Of a stretch of DNA of 35,898 nt, positions 1 to 7,673 are shown piece by piece. Made by a program: the position numbers and the translations under genes. Position 1 is the stretch's first letter. Every line of letters begins with the position of its first letter. The DNA comes from an uncultured Streptococcus sp. GTDB taxonomy: Bacteria; Bacillota; Bacilli; Lactobacillales; Streptococcaceae. A model generated the notes under the pieces. That model searched no databases, was not told the origin of the DNA, and saw nothing but the letters and a program-made list of their open reading frames with translations. The stretch is from NCBI GenBank assembly GCA_934229725.1, contig CAKQDX010000021.1, positions 1 through 35,898 of the forward strand, in the 5' to 3' direction.

Positions 1-42
1 AAAAGGACTTAGTCCTGTGCAATACAGAACTAAATCCTTTGC
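1..42 (-). terminator. Rho-independent terminator of dacA
   Basis: Arms 2-13 and 29-40 pair over 12 bp with one G-T wobble, and CTGT (15-18) can pair with ACAG (24-27) inside. The A-run at 1-4 is a T-run when read on the minus strand, so this ends dacA transcription. Confidence 0.7.
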
Positions 43-101
43 TTAAATAATTTGTCTAACTTTTTGGGGTCAGTACATGATATCAAAAGGGAGTTCAGTG
101 C

Positions 102-1349
102 CTACTTGTTTCCGGTAAAGAAATTAACGATATGATTCCACCAAACTTTTAAGAAGAAGCTTTTCTTAATGGACTGGTTGGCTGTTACAGCAACTTGAGG
201 TGGATCAGAGATATATCCTGTTCCTACGAGGTCTTTATCATCATAGGTTGCTGTTCCAATGGTATCTCCTTTTTTGATAGGTGCTGTTACCGTTTTTGCT
301 TTGATCTTAACAGTGTCATTTTTGCTATTTATCTTTTGGACAACGGTAAGGTCTGATTCAAGTTTAGCAGAGACGGTCTTACTGACTCCATCGGCTACCT
401 TGATATCATTTTTCTTGACGATTTGTCCCTTAGTGTTGAGTTTATTTATCTTCCAGTGTTGGACGACATAATCTAAGAGGTCATTGGTAGCTGTGAAACG
501 GGCCGCTTCATCCTCCCCGCCGTTGTCAGCGTTCATAACCACTGTAATCAAGCTCATGCCATTTTCATTAGAGTGGGCTACAAAGGATGCTCCTGCAAGT
601 TCGGTTGTTCCGGTCTTAAGTCCATCAACACCTTCACGGTAGTTATCTTGACCTTCCAACATATAGTTGTGAGTGGTTAATTTGTTGTCACCTTCAAAAT
701 CAACTTCGCCTTGCTTGGTGATGTCAAGTACTTGGGGATAGTCCTTGATGAGGTGGTCTGCGATAATCGCAACATCCAGAGCACTCATGGTATTTTCGTC
801 ATCTGGTTTAGAGCCAGGATAACGGTTATCTCCTAGATACTTATTATTGAGCCCTGAGGCATTGTACAGTTTTGCATCAGTAATTCCCCATTTCTTTAAT
901 TGGGCCTTCATAGTATCTACAAAAGCACTTTCTGTTCCTGAGATCTTTTCAGCTAAAGCAATTGCTGCGCTGTTAGCACTACTGATGAGGGTGGCATCTA
1001 AGAGTTGTTTGACAGTATATTTTCGAGAGTCTAGTGGGACGTTTGAAACTTCTGAATCAACTGTTAAGTTGAATGGATAATCTGAGATATCTACTTCAGT
1101 ATCCCAAGTAATTTTACCTTGATCAATAGCTTTATAGACCATGTAGGCTGTTAGGATTTTCGTCATCGAAGCAACACCATCGGGAGTGGTAGCGTCCTTT
1201 TCATAGAGGACTTTCCCTGTGGTTGATTCGATAGCAATCGCATGTTCAGCAGCAACATTGAAGTCATCAGTCCGCTCTTGTGCTAGGGCAGGTGTTACTA
1301 AGCCTATTAGGATTAAGGCAACCATAATGATGTGTTGTAATTTTTTCAT
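102..1349 (-). CDS. dacA: D-alanyl-D-alanine carboxypeptidase (PBP3, DacA)
   Basis: Serine DD-carboxypeptidase of peptidase family S11, which removes the terminal D-Ala of peptidoglycan pentapeptides and so limits cross-linking. Counting from the upstream ATG at 1355, the active-site SxxK is at residues 63-66 (SMTK), SxN at 126-128 (SAN) and KTG at 247-249. An N-terminal signal peptide ends near ALAQ, and the C-terminus is a short amphipathic aromatic/Lys helix typical of membrane-surface anchoring. Two in-frame ATGs exist. The one at 1349 lies 7 nt after AGAGG and is preferred; the one at 1355 sits almost on the ribosome-binding site. The gene is monocistronic, divergent from pnp, with its own promoter and terminator. 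Length and motifs are normal for streptococcal PBP3. Confidence 0.93.
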   Translation of the reverse strand: MKKLQHIIMVALILIGLVTPALAQERTDDFNVAAEHAIAIESTTGKVLYEKDATTPDGVASMTKILTAYMVYKAIDQGKITWDTEVDISDYPFNLTVDSEVSNVPLDSRKYTVKQLLDATLISSANSAAIALAEKISGTESAFVDTMKAQLKKWGITDAKLYNASGLNNKYLGDNRYPGSKPDDENTMSALDVAIIADHLIKDYPQVLDITKQGEVDFEGDNKLTTHNYMLEGQDNYREGVDGLKTGTTELAGASFVAHSNENGMSLITVVMNADNGGEDEAARFTATNDLLDYVVQHWKINKLNTKGQIVKKNDIKVADGVSKTVSAKLESDLTVVQKINSKNDTVKIKAKTVTAPIKKGDTIGTATYDDKDLVGTGYISDPPQVAVTANQSIKKSFFLKVWWNHIVNFFTGNK

Positions 1350-1461
1350 ACTCATTCCTCTGTCTCTTATGAGTGTTTATTATATCACAAAACCACTTAA
1401 ATATCTGGAACAGAGAAAAGCTAGGGGGATAACTTATGCCGAAGCTCTGCCATTTTCGACT

Positions 1462-1490
1462 ATAATATGGTAAAATGGAAGTTATATCAA
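1462..1490 (-). promoter_or_regulatory. dacA promoter
   Basis: On the minus strand there is TTGATA (1485-1490), a 17-bp spacer and TATTAT (1462-1467), about 110 bp upstream of the dacA start. The -10 overlaps a TATAAT on the opposite strand (1461-1466) that could serve pnp, although I see no good -35 for it. Confidence 0.65.
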
Positions 1491-1556
1491 ATGAATGACA
1501 TAAAGTTGACCAGTTGTTTTTGTAGGGCTGGTTATGGATAAAAAGAGGGATCAAAC

Positions 1557-3794
1557 ATGGCTAAACAAACTTTTGAGATGACCTTTGCAGGACGCCCACT
1601 TGTTGTGGAAGTGGGACAGGTAGCCAAGCAGGCTAACGGTGCTGTTGTCGTGCGTTATGGAGACACGACGGTATTATCAACAGCTGTCATGTCTAAAAAG
1701 ATGGCAACGGCAGATTTCTTTCCTTTACAAGTTAACTATGAAGAGAAAATGTATGCGGCTGGTAAGTTTCCAGGAGGCTTTAACAAGCGTGAGGGTCGCC
1801 CCTCAACTGATGCCACTTTGACTGCTCGTCTTATTGACCGTCCTATTCGTCCCATGTTTGCGGAGGGCTTTCGTAATGAAGTGCAAGTCATTAACACTGT
1901 TCTCTCTTATGATGAAAATGCTAGTGCGCCAATGGCAGCTATGTTTGGGAGTTCTTTAGCACTTTCTATTTCTGATATTCCTTTCAATGGTCCGATTGCT
2001 GGAGTTCAAGTAGCTTATGCAGCGGAAGATTTTATCATCAACCCAAGTGCAGCAGATAAAGAAGTTTCACATTTAGACTTGACAGTAGCAGGGACTAAGG
2101 AAGCCATCAATATGGTAGAGTCAGGTGCTCAAGAATTATCAGAGGATATTATGTTACAGGCACTCTTGAAAGGGCACGAGGCTATTCAAGAGTTGGTTGA
2201 TTTCCAAAATTATATCGTTGCGGCTGTTGGTAAGGAAAAGGCTGAGGTCGAACTGCTCCAAGTCGATGCTGATTTGAAGGCTGAAATTGAAACAGCTTAT
2301 TATGACCAGTTAGCTAAAGCTGTTCAGGTGGAAGAAAAACTGGCGCGTGAGGCAGCAACTCAGGCTGTTAAAGAAGAGGTCCTCGCTTCTTATCAAGAAC
2401 GCTTTGCGGAAGATGAAAATAAGGAAACCATTCTGCGTGATGTGGCAGAAATCCTTGAGCAGATGGAACATGCTGAAGTGCGTCGTCTGATTACAGAAGA
2501 CAAGGTTCGTCCAGATGGCCGTCGTGTGGATGAAATCCGTCCTTTGGAAGCAGAGATTGACTTTCTTCCTAAGGTTCATGGATCAGGTCTCTTTACACGT
2601 GGACAAACCCAGGCTTTATCAGTCTTGACCTTGGCTCCTATGAGTGATACACAACTTGTTGATGGTTTGGATCCAGAATACAAGAAACGTTTCCTTCATC
2701 ACTACAATTTCCCTCAATATTCAGTGGGTGAAACAGGGCGTTACGGTGCGCCAGGCCGACGTGAAATTGGTCATGGAGCCTTGGGTGAACGTGCCCTTGC
2801 TCAGGTTCTTCCAAGCGTTGAAGAGTTTCCTTATGCTATCCGTTTGGTAGCCGAAGTCTTGGAGTCAAATGGTTCTTCCTCACAAGCCTCTATTTGTGCG
2901 GGAACCTTGGCGCTTATGGCAGGTGGGGTGCCGATTAAGGCACCTGTTGCAGGTATTGCCATGGGACTTATCTCAGATGGAACTAACTACACTGTCCTAA
3001 CCGACATTCAAGGTTTGGAAGATCATTTTGGTGATATGGACTTTAAGGTAGCTGGAACACGTCAAGGAATCACAGCTCTTCAGATGGATATTAAGATTTC
3101 GGGTATTACACCGGCCATTCTCGAGGAAGCTTTAGCTCAAGCCAAGGTGGCTCGTTTTGAAATTCTTGATGTTATTGAGTCAGCGATTGCTGAGCCACGT
3201 CCAGAATTGGCACCAACAGCTCCTAAGATTGACAGTATTCAGATTCCTGTTGACAAAATCAAGGTTGTCATCGGTAAAGGTGGCGAAACTATTGACAAGA
3301 TTATCGCTGAGACTGGTGTCACTATTGATATTGATGAAGAAGGACTCGTTCAAATTTTCTCTAGTGATCAGGATGCTATTGACCGAGCCAAAACAATCAT
3401 CTCTGATCTTGTACGTGAAGCTAAGGTTGGAGAAGTTTACACTGTACCTGTTGTGCGTATTGAAAAGTTCGGTGCCTTTGTCCACCTATTTAATAAAACA
3501 GATGCGCTAGTTCACATTTCTGAGTTGGCTTGGGAACGTACTGAACGGGTCGAAGATGTGGTTAAGGTTGAGGACATGGTAACTGTTAAGATTATCAAAA
3601 TCGATGAAAAAGGACGTATCGATGCCTCAATCAAGGCCCTCCTTCCTAAACCTGAAAAACTTGAGGATGGGGAAAATGGAGGAGAGCATCGTCACCGCCG
3701 TCGTTCTCATCATAAACCACGCCACCATAAGGAAAGTGGTGAAGCACCGAAAAATCCTGATAAATCAGAAACGAAAGAACAGACAGAAGAATGA
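1557..3794 (+). CDS. pnp: Polyribonucleotide nucleotidyltransferase (PNPase)
   Basis: Phosphorolytic 3'-5' exoribonuclease of mRNA turnover. The 745-residue protein has two RNase PH-like domains separated by an all-helical linker, then a KH domain (about 556-624, with the VIGKGG loop) and an S1 domain (about 625-695). After S1 comes a tail of about 50 residues whose first part is very rich in His and Arg (near 699-717) and whose end is acidic; such tails are poorly conserved. The start ATG follows GAGGGA at a good distance. The stop overlaps the start of the next gene by 4 nt (ATGA), which suggests translational coupling. Confidence 0.97.
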   Translation: MAKQTFEMTFAGRPLVVEVGQVAKQANGAVVVRYGDTTVLSTAVMSKKMATADFFPLQVNYEEKMYAAGKFPGGFNKREGRPSTDATLTARLIDRPIRPMFAEGFRNEVQVINTVLSYDENASAPMAAMFGSSLALSISDIPFNGPIAGVQVAYAAEDFIINPSAADKEVSHLDLTVAGTKEAINMVESGAQELSEDIMLQALLKGHEAIQELVDFQNYIVAAVGKEKAEVELLQVDADLKAEIETAYYDQLAKAVQVEEKLAREAATQAVKEEVLASYQERFAEDENKETILRDVAEILEQMEHAEVRRLITEDKVRPDGRRVDEIRPLEAEIDFLPKVHGSGLFTRGQTQALSVLTLAPMSDTQLVDGLDPEYKKRFLHHYNFPQYSVGETGRYGAPGRREIGHGALGERALAQVLPSVEEFPYAIRLVAEVLESNGSSSQASICAGTLALMAGGVPIKAPVAGIAMGLISDGTNYTVLTDIQGLEDHFGDMDFKVAGTRQGITALQMDIKISGITPAILEEALAQAKVARFEILDVIESAIAEPRPELAPTAPKIDSIQIPVDKIKVVIGKGGETIDKIIAETGVTIDIDEEGLVQIFSSDQDAIDRAKTIISDLVREAKVGEVYTVPVVRIEKFGAFVHLFNKTDALVHISELAWERTERVEDVVKVEDMVTVKIIKIDEKGRIDASIKALLPKPEKLEDGENGGEHRHRRRSHHKPRHHKESGEAPKNPDKSETKEQTEE

Positions 3795-4561
3795 CAGAAA
3801 ATCAAGAATTGCAAGCTTTTGATGAAACTCTAAGAGAATTTTTAACAGAACCAGACCATTTTTTGACTAGTCTGGCTTTGGTTAATCACCTCCAACGTAC
3901 TCCCGTCTTGGCGGCCCAAGACCTCTATGCAGTTGAAGTAGAAGGTAAGAAGGTTGTTCCTGTCTTTACAAGCGAGCAGGACTTGCAAGCCTTTAAAGAT
4001 ACCCAAGAGAGTGCTCAAGAACAGACTTGGGTAAAACGTTCAAGTTTAGATATTTTATCGCAGCTCGTTGAGGCAGGACTTTTTGGCCTTGCTTTCAATC
4101 TTAAAGCCGATGGTGATTTCTCGAATACCACTCTTTTTGCAAGCAGTGAGTTGATTCAATTTATCAACTACTTTACTCAGACTCTTAATAATCTTTTGAG
4201 TGAGGAAAATCAAAAGGCAACCCCTAAAGATAAGATTTATCTTGTTCCGACCTTTGTTCATAAGCGTGAGACGGATGGACAAGAAGACCGCTTTTTTGCA
4301 ACCATGTCTAATGCAGAGGGACAGAGCTATGTGCCTGTATTTACGAACTTGACGAGCTTTGCTAAATGGTACGGAAACGAGACTTTTGGTTTACCTTTCC
4401 GTAAAGCTAAAGGGACTATTCTACAGTGGCCGTTGTCAGAAATTTATAAGCCTTCAACAGGTGAAAATGAGTTGGATAAGGTTCAAGGTATTGTCATCAA
4501 TCCGTTTGATGAGCAGCCTGAGTTAGTCGACTGGTCTTATTTTGAAGGGGATAGCGAGTAG
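3791..4561 (+). CDS. SseB-family protein
   Basis: A 256-residue soluble protein with no signal or membrane segment. Two segments fit the SseB N-terminal domain signature of a hydrophobic VPVFT strand followed by a helix: residues near 56-70 (VVPVFTSEQDLQAF) and again near 177-190 (YVPVFTNLTSFAKWY). This suggests a duplicated SseB-like fold. The biochemical role of the family in Gram-positives is unknown. Its start overlaps the pnp stop (ATGA), so it is probably made from the pnp mRNA by coupled translation. Family call is moderate; no function is claimed. Confidence 0.7.
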   Translation: MTENQELQAFDETLREFLTEPDHFLTSLALVNHLQRTPVLAAQDLYAVEVEGKKVVPVFTSEQDLQAFKDTQESAQEQTWVKRSSLDILSQLVEAGLFGLAFNLKADGDFSNTTLFASSELIQFINYFTQTLNNLLSEENQKATPKDKIYLVPTFVHKRETDGQEDRFFATMSNAEGQSYVPVFTNLTSFAKWYGNETFGLPFRKAKGTILQWPLSEIYKPSTGENELDKVQGIVINPFDEQPELVDWSYFEGDSE

Positions 4562-4646
4562 ACCTAGTGTTCGCAGCTTTCCACTTTAAAGAATAATAGG
4601 GCCACAGCAAACAATAATAACAATAATGATATAAGGAGTGACCTAT

Positions 4647-5267
4647 ATGGGGTGGTGGAAAGAAAGTATTGATATAGTAAAGAAAAATGACCCAGCGGCT
4701 CGGACAAGTTTGGAGGTTATTTTAACCTATCCTGGTCTAAAGGCTTTGGCAGCTCATCGTATCTCACATTTTCTCTGGCGCCACCATTGCCGACTTTTAG
4801 CTCGTATGCACAGTCAATTTTGGCGATTTTGGACTCAGATTGAGATTCACCCTGGGGCTCAGATTGCCGAAGGTGTCTTCATTGACCATGGTTCTGGTCT
4901 TGTCATTGGTGAAACAGCCGTTGTGGAAAAGGGGGCTATGCTCTACCACGGTGTCACTTTAGGTGGTACTGGTAAAGATGTCGGAAAACGTCACCCAACC
5001 GTTCGTGAAGGTGCCTTGGTTTCAGCTCATGCTCAGGTTATAGGTCCTATTGAGATTGGAAAAAATGCCAAGGTCGGTGCAGCAGCCGTGGTTGTTGCAG
5101 ATGTCCCAGAAGATGTTACAGTCGTTGGTGTTCCTGCTAAGGTTGTGCGTGTTCATGGTCAAAAGGATGAAGAAGTTATCCACGATATTGAAGAAGGCCG
5201 TGAATACTATAGCGAAAAGCTAGAGGACCTTCTAAAAGCAGCTAGCTTCCATTCATCACGTCTATAA
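4647..5267 (+). CDS. cysE: Serine O-acetyltransferase
   Basis: Makes O-acetylserine from serine and acetyl-CoA, the first step of cysteine synthesis. The 206-residue protein has the helical N-terminal domain and the left-handed beta-helix of hexapeptide repeats, with conserved DHGSGLVIGE and HGVTLGGTG segments that carry the catalytic His residues. The start at ATG 4647 is chosen because AAGGAG (4633-4638) lies 8 nt upstream; a GTG at 4638 overlaps that ribosome-binding site and is rejected. It is followed at short distance by two tiny membrane-protein genes and cysS, so cysteine synthesis and cysteine charging appear to be transcribed together. Confidence 0.95.
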   Translation: MGWWKESIDIVKKNDPAARTSLEVILTYPGLKALAAHRISHFLWRHHCRLLARMHSQFWRFWTQIEIHPGAQIAEGVFIDHGSGLVIGETAVVEKGAMLYHGVTLGGTGKDVGKRHPTVREGALVSAHAQVIGPIEIGKNAKVGAAAVVVADVPEDVTVVGVPAKVVRVHGQKDEEVIHDIEEGREYYSEKLEDLLKAASFHSSRL

Positions 5268-5279
5268 GGAAAGGAAATG

Positions 5280-5438
5280 ATGAAACTCTTTAGTTCAAAG
5301 GTGACTCGATTGACGGTTGTGGGTCCTCTTGCTCTTGTTTACATTGCTTTACATAGAGCAGACTATAGTATGGCCGCCTTATGGTTTTGCATTGCTCTGT
5401 TATGGGCCGGTCTTGTTTTTAAGCAACGTCATAAGTGA
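5280..5438 (+). CDS. Small membrane protein between cysE and cysS (first)
   Basis: A 52-residue protein (53 if the adjacent upstream ATG at 5277 is used). It has a strong AAGGAAAGG ribosome-binding site directly after the cysE stop. It starts with a basic, Ser-containing N-terminus and has two hydrophobic stretches: TVVGPLALVYIAL, then MAALWFCIALLWAGLVF. It ends in a basic tail (KQRHK). I recognise no family. The position inside the cysE-cysS operon and clean translation signals support a real gene, probably a two-helix hairpin in the membrane. Confidence 0.75.
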   Translation: MKLFSSKVTRLTVVGPLALVYIALHRADYSMAALWFCIALLWAGLVFKQRHK

Positions 5439-5448
5439 GAGCTGAATC

Positions 5449-5616
5449 ATGAACCATTTTTTCAAAAATAATCCTTTTTTGGTCTTCTATATGGTGGGAA
5501 GTTTTGTATCAGTCGTCTCTCTCTTGGCTCAAGGTCAGCTAGTTACGGCTATATGGATTATCATTCTTGTCATACTCTTGTGTTTGTACCTAAACCATAT
5601 TAAGGATAAGAAATAG
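5449..5616 (+). CDS. Small membrane protein between cysE and cysS (second)
   Basis: A 55-residue protein starting 10 nt after the previous stop. It has two hydrophobic segments (FLVFYMVGSFVSVVSLLA and VTAIWIIILVILLCLYL) and a Lys-rich C-terminus (IKDKK), the same size and layout as the preceding protein. No strong ribosome-binding site precedes it, so coupled translation is likely. The two may act together or be diverged duplicates. Function is unknown. Confidence 0.7.
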   Translation: MNHFFKNNPFLVFYMVGSFVSVVSLLAQGQLVTAIWIIILVILLCLYLNHIKDKK

Positions 5617-5643
5617 TTTCCAGTTAATTGAAAGGAATCTCTA

Positions 5644-6987
5644 GTGATTAAAATTTATGATACGATGACACGTTCGCTCCGTGATTTCGTACCTTTGACA
5701 GAAAATGTTGTCAATATGTATGTTTGCGGACCAACTGTTTACAATTATATTCATATCGGAAATGCCCGTTCAACAGTAGCTTTTGATACCATTCGTCGTT
5801 ATTTTGAGTATCGAGGTTACACTGTTAACTACATTTCTAACTTTACAGATGTAGATGATAAGATTATTAAGGCAGCCAATGAAGCTGGTATTTCGACCAA
5901 AGAATTATCAGACAAGTTTATCGCAGCCTTTATGGAAGATACTGCACAGCTTGGCATCAAACCAGCGACACAGAATCCTCGTGTTATTAACTACATGGAT
6001 GAAATTATTGCTTTTGTGTCAACCTTGGTTGACAAAGGATTTGCTTATGTCTCTGAAGGTGATGTTTACTTCCGAGTAGCTAAGTCAAAGAATTATGCTA
6101 AGTTAGCTAACAAGACCTTGGAAGATCTTGAAATTGGTGCTAGTGGTCGTACGGATGCTGAAACTGCTCGTAAGGAAAATCCTTTGGATTTCGCCCTTTG
6201 GAAAGCAGCCAAAGAAGGCGAAATTTCTTGGGATAGCCCTTGGGGACCTGGTCGCCCTGGTTGGCACATCGAATGTTCCGTTATGGCGACTGAAATTCTT
6301 GGAGATACTATCGACATCCATGGTGGTGGTGCAGATCTGGAGTTTCCACACCATACTAATGAAATTGCCCAATCAGAAGCCAAGACTGGCAAGACCTTTG
6401 CTAATTACTGGATGCACAACGGTTTTGTCAATGTGGACAATGAGAAAATGTCAAAATCTTTGGGTAACTTTGTAACGGTTCATGACATGCTTAAGACAGT
6501 CGATGGTCAAGTGCTTCGCTTCTTCTTAGCGACACAACAGTATCGTAAGCCAATTAACTTCACCGAAAAAGCTATCCATGATGCTGAAGTCAATCTTAAG
6601 TATTTGAAAAATACCCACAGTCTTCCATTAACAGGTCAGGTGGACCAAGCTGAGTTGCAAACTTATCTGGACGCTTTCCAGGAAGCTATGGATGATGACT
6701 TTAACACAGCAAACGGTGTAACTGTCCTGTTTGACATGGCCAAATGGATTAATTCAGGCAATTATGATCAAACCGTTAAGGCCGCTTTTGAAAAAATGCT
6801 CCAAGTCTTCGGTATTGTTTTCGAAGAGGAAGTCCTTGATGAAGATATCGAAAAACTCATTGAAGAACGTCAAGCGGCGCGTGCTAACAAGGACTTTGCG
6901 ACAGCGGACCGTATTCGCGATGAGTTGGCTGCTCAAGGTATCAAACTTCTTGATACCAAGGATGGTGTGAGGTGGACACGTGACTAA
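5644..6987 (+). CDS. cysS: Cysteinyl-tRNA synthetase
   Basis: Class I aminoacyl-tRNA synthetase that charges tRNA-Cys. The 447-residue protein has the HIGH-like motif HIGN at 37-40, KMSKS at 268-272, and the expected zinc ligands C28, C211, H236 and E240. The C-terminal DALR and anticodon-binding part is present, so the gene is full length. The start is GTG at 5644 behind AAAGGA with about 7 nt spacing. Its end overlaps the start of mrnC by 8 nt. Confidence 0.97.
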   Translation: MIKIYDTMTRSLRDFVPLTENVVNMYVCGPTVYNYIHIGNARSTVAFDTIRRYFEYRGYTVNYISNFTDVDDKIIKAANEAGISTKELSDKFIAAFMEDTAQLGIKPATQNPRVINYMDEIIAFVSTLVDKGFAYVSEGDVYFRVAKSKNYAKLANKTLEDLEIGASGRTDAETARKENPLDFALWKAAKEGEISWDSPWGPGRPGWHIECSVMATEILGDTIDIHGGGADLEFPHHTNEIAQSEAKTGKTFANYWMHNGFVNVDNEKMSKSLGNFVTVHDMLKTVDGQVLRFFLATQQYRKPINFTEKAIHDAEVNLKYLKNTHSLPLTGQVDQAELQTYLDAFQEAMDDDFNTANGVTVLFDMAKWINSGNYDQTVKAAFEKMLQVFGIVFEEEVLDEDIEKLIEERQAARANKDFATADRIRDELAAQGIKLLDTKDGVRWTRD

Positions 6988-7381
6988 ACACCTTGATGTC
7001 AACCTTATCAATGGTATTGCTCTCGCTTTTGAGGGGGATGCTGTTTATTCCTTGTACATTCGTCGTCACCTCATTTTTCAAGGTCAGACAAAGCCAAATC
7101 AACTGCACCGTCTAGCTACACGCTATGTGTCGGCCAAGGCTCAGGCTAGTCTCATTGAAAAAATGCTAGAGCAAGAGCTTTTGACTGAAAAAGAATTGGA
7201 CATCTACAAACGAGGTCGTAATGCCCATAGTCACACCAAGGCTAAAAATACGGATGTAATTACCTATAAAATGTCAACAGGCTTCGAAGCCGTCATGGGC
7301 TATCTTCATATGACTGAAGATCTGACTCGCTTAGAAGAATTAATTGCTTGGTGTATTGATCAAGTCGAAAGAGAAATCTAA
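6980..7381 (+). CDS. mrnC: Mini-ribonuclease III (MrnC)
   Basis: A 133-residue RNase III-like catalytic domain without a dsRNA-binding domain, used in 23S rRNA 3'-end maturation in Firmicutes. The EGDAVY segment near residue 18 corresponds to the acidic catalytic signature, and RGRNAHSHTKAK is characteristic of the MrnC family. The start is GTG at 6980 inside the end of cysS, preceded by GAGGTGG. The cysS-mrnC neighbourhood is the normal one for Firmicutes. A terminator follows at once. Confidence 0.93.
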   Translation: MTKHLDVNLINGIALAFEGDAVYSLYIRRHLIFQGQTKPNQLHRLATRYVSAKAQASLIEKMLEQELLTEKELDIYKRGRNAHSHTKAKNTDVITYKMSTGFEAVMGYLHMTEDLTRLEELIAWCIDQVEREI

Positions 7382-7383
7382 AA

Positions 7384-7407
7384 AATTCTGCCATTGCAGG
7401 ATTTTTT
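7384..7407 (+). terminator. Terminator after mrnC
   Basis: Arms AATTCTGC (7384-7391) and GCAGGATT (7396-7403) with loop CATT and a T-run to 7407. It closes the pnp-to-mrnC gene run. Confidence 0.8.
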
Positions 7408-7606
7408 GCTTATCTTACAGCTCCTATTAGTCGTAACAAATAATAAAATCCTCAAAATCAAAATGGTTTGAGAATCAAAGGGATTAAGCGGTTTGCCAAT
7501 AAAAAATAAGATAAAACTGATATTTAGAGGGTCAAAAATGAGAAAATTAAGGAGGGTCTGACACGTGTAAAACCCTGATATTATAACGTTTTTTAATAAA
7601 ACTAAT

Positions 7607-7636
7607 TTGACAGAAAGTAAAAAAAAAGTCTATAAT
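7607..7636 (+). promoter_or_regulatory. Promoter of the surface-protein gene
   Basis: Consensus TTGACA (7607-7612), 18-bp spacer, consensus TATAAT (7631-7636). The 7408-7606 stretch upstream is non-coding; I see only short repeats of GAGGGTC and a small ACACGTGT palindrome near 7562. Confidence 0.8.
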
Positions 7637-7673
7637 ATTAATAAATAAAGCCATATAAAAAATGAGGAGGTGA

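Noticed and set aside
52..77. TGTCTAACTTTTTGGGG as a dispersed repeat shared with 26163-26176
   Set aside because: Only about 12 bases are shared, and the copy at 52 lacks the complementary arm, so it is probably a chance or relic terminator half.
4638..4646. GTG start for cysE at 4638
   Set aside because: It overlaps the AAGGAG ribosome-binding site that serves the ATG at 4647.
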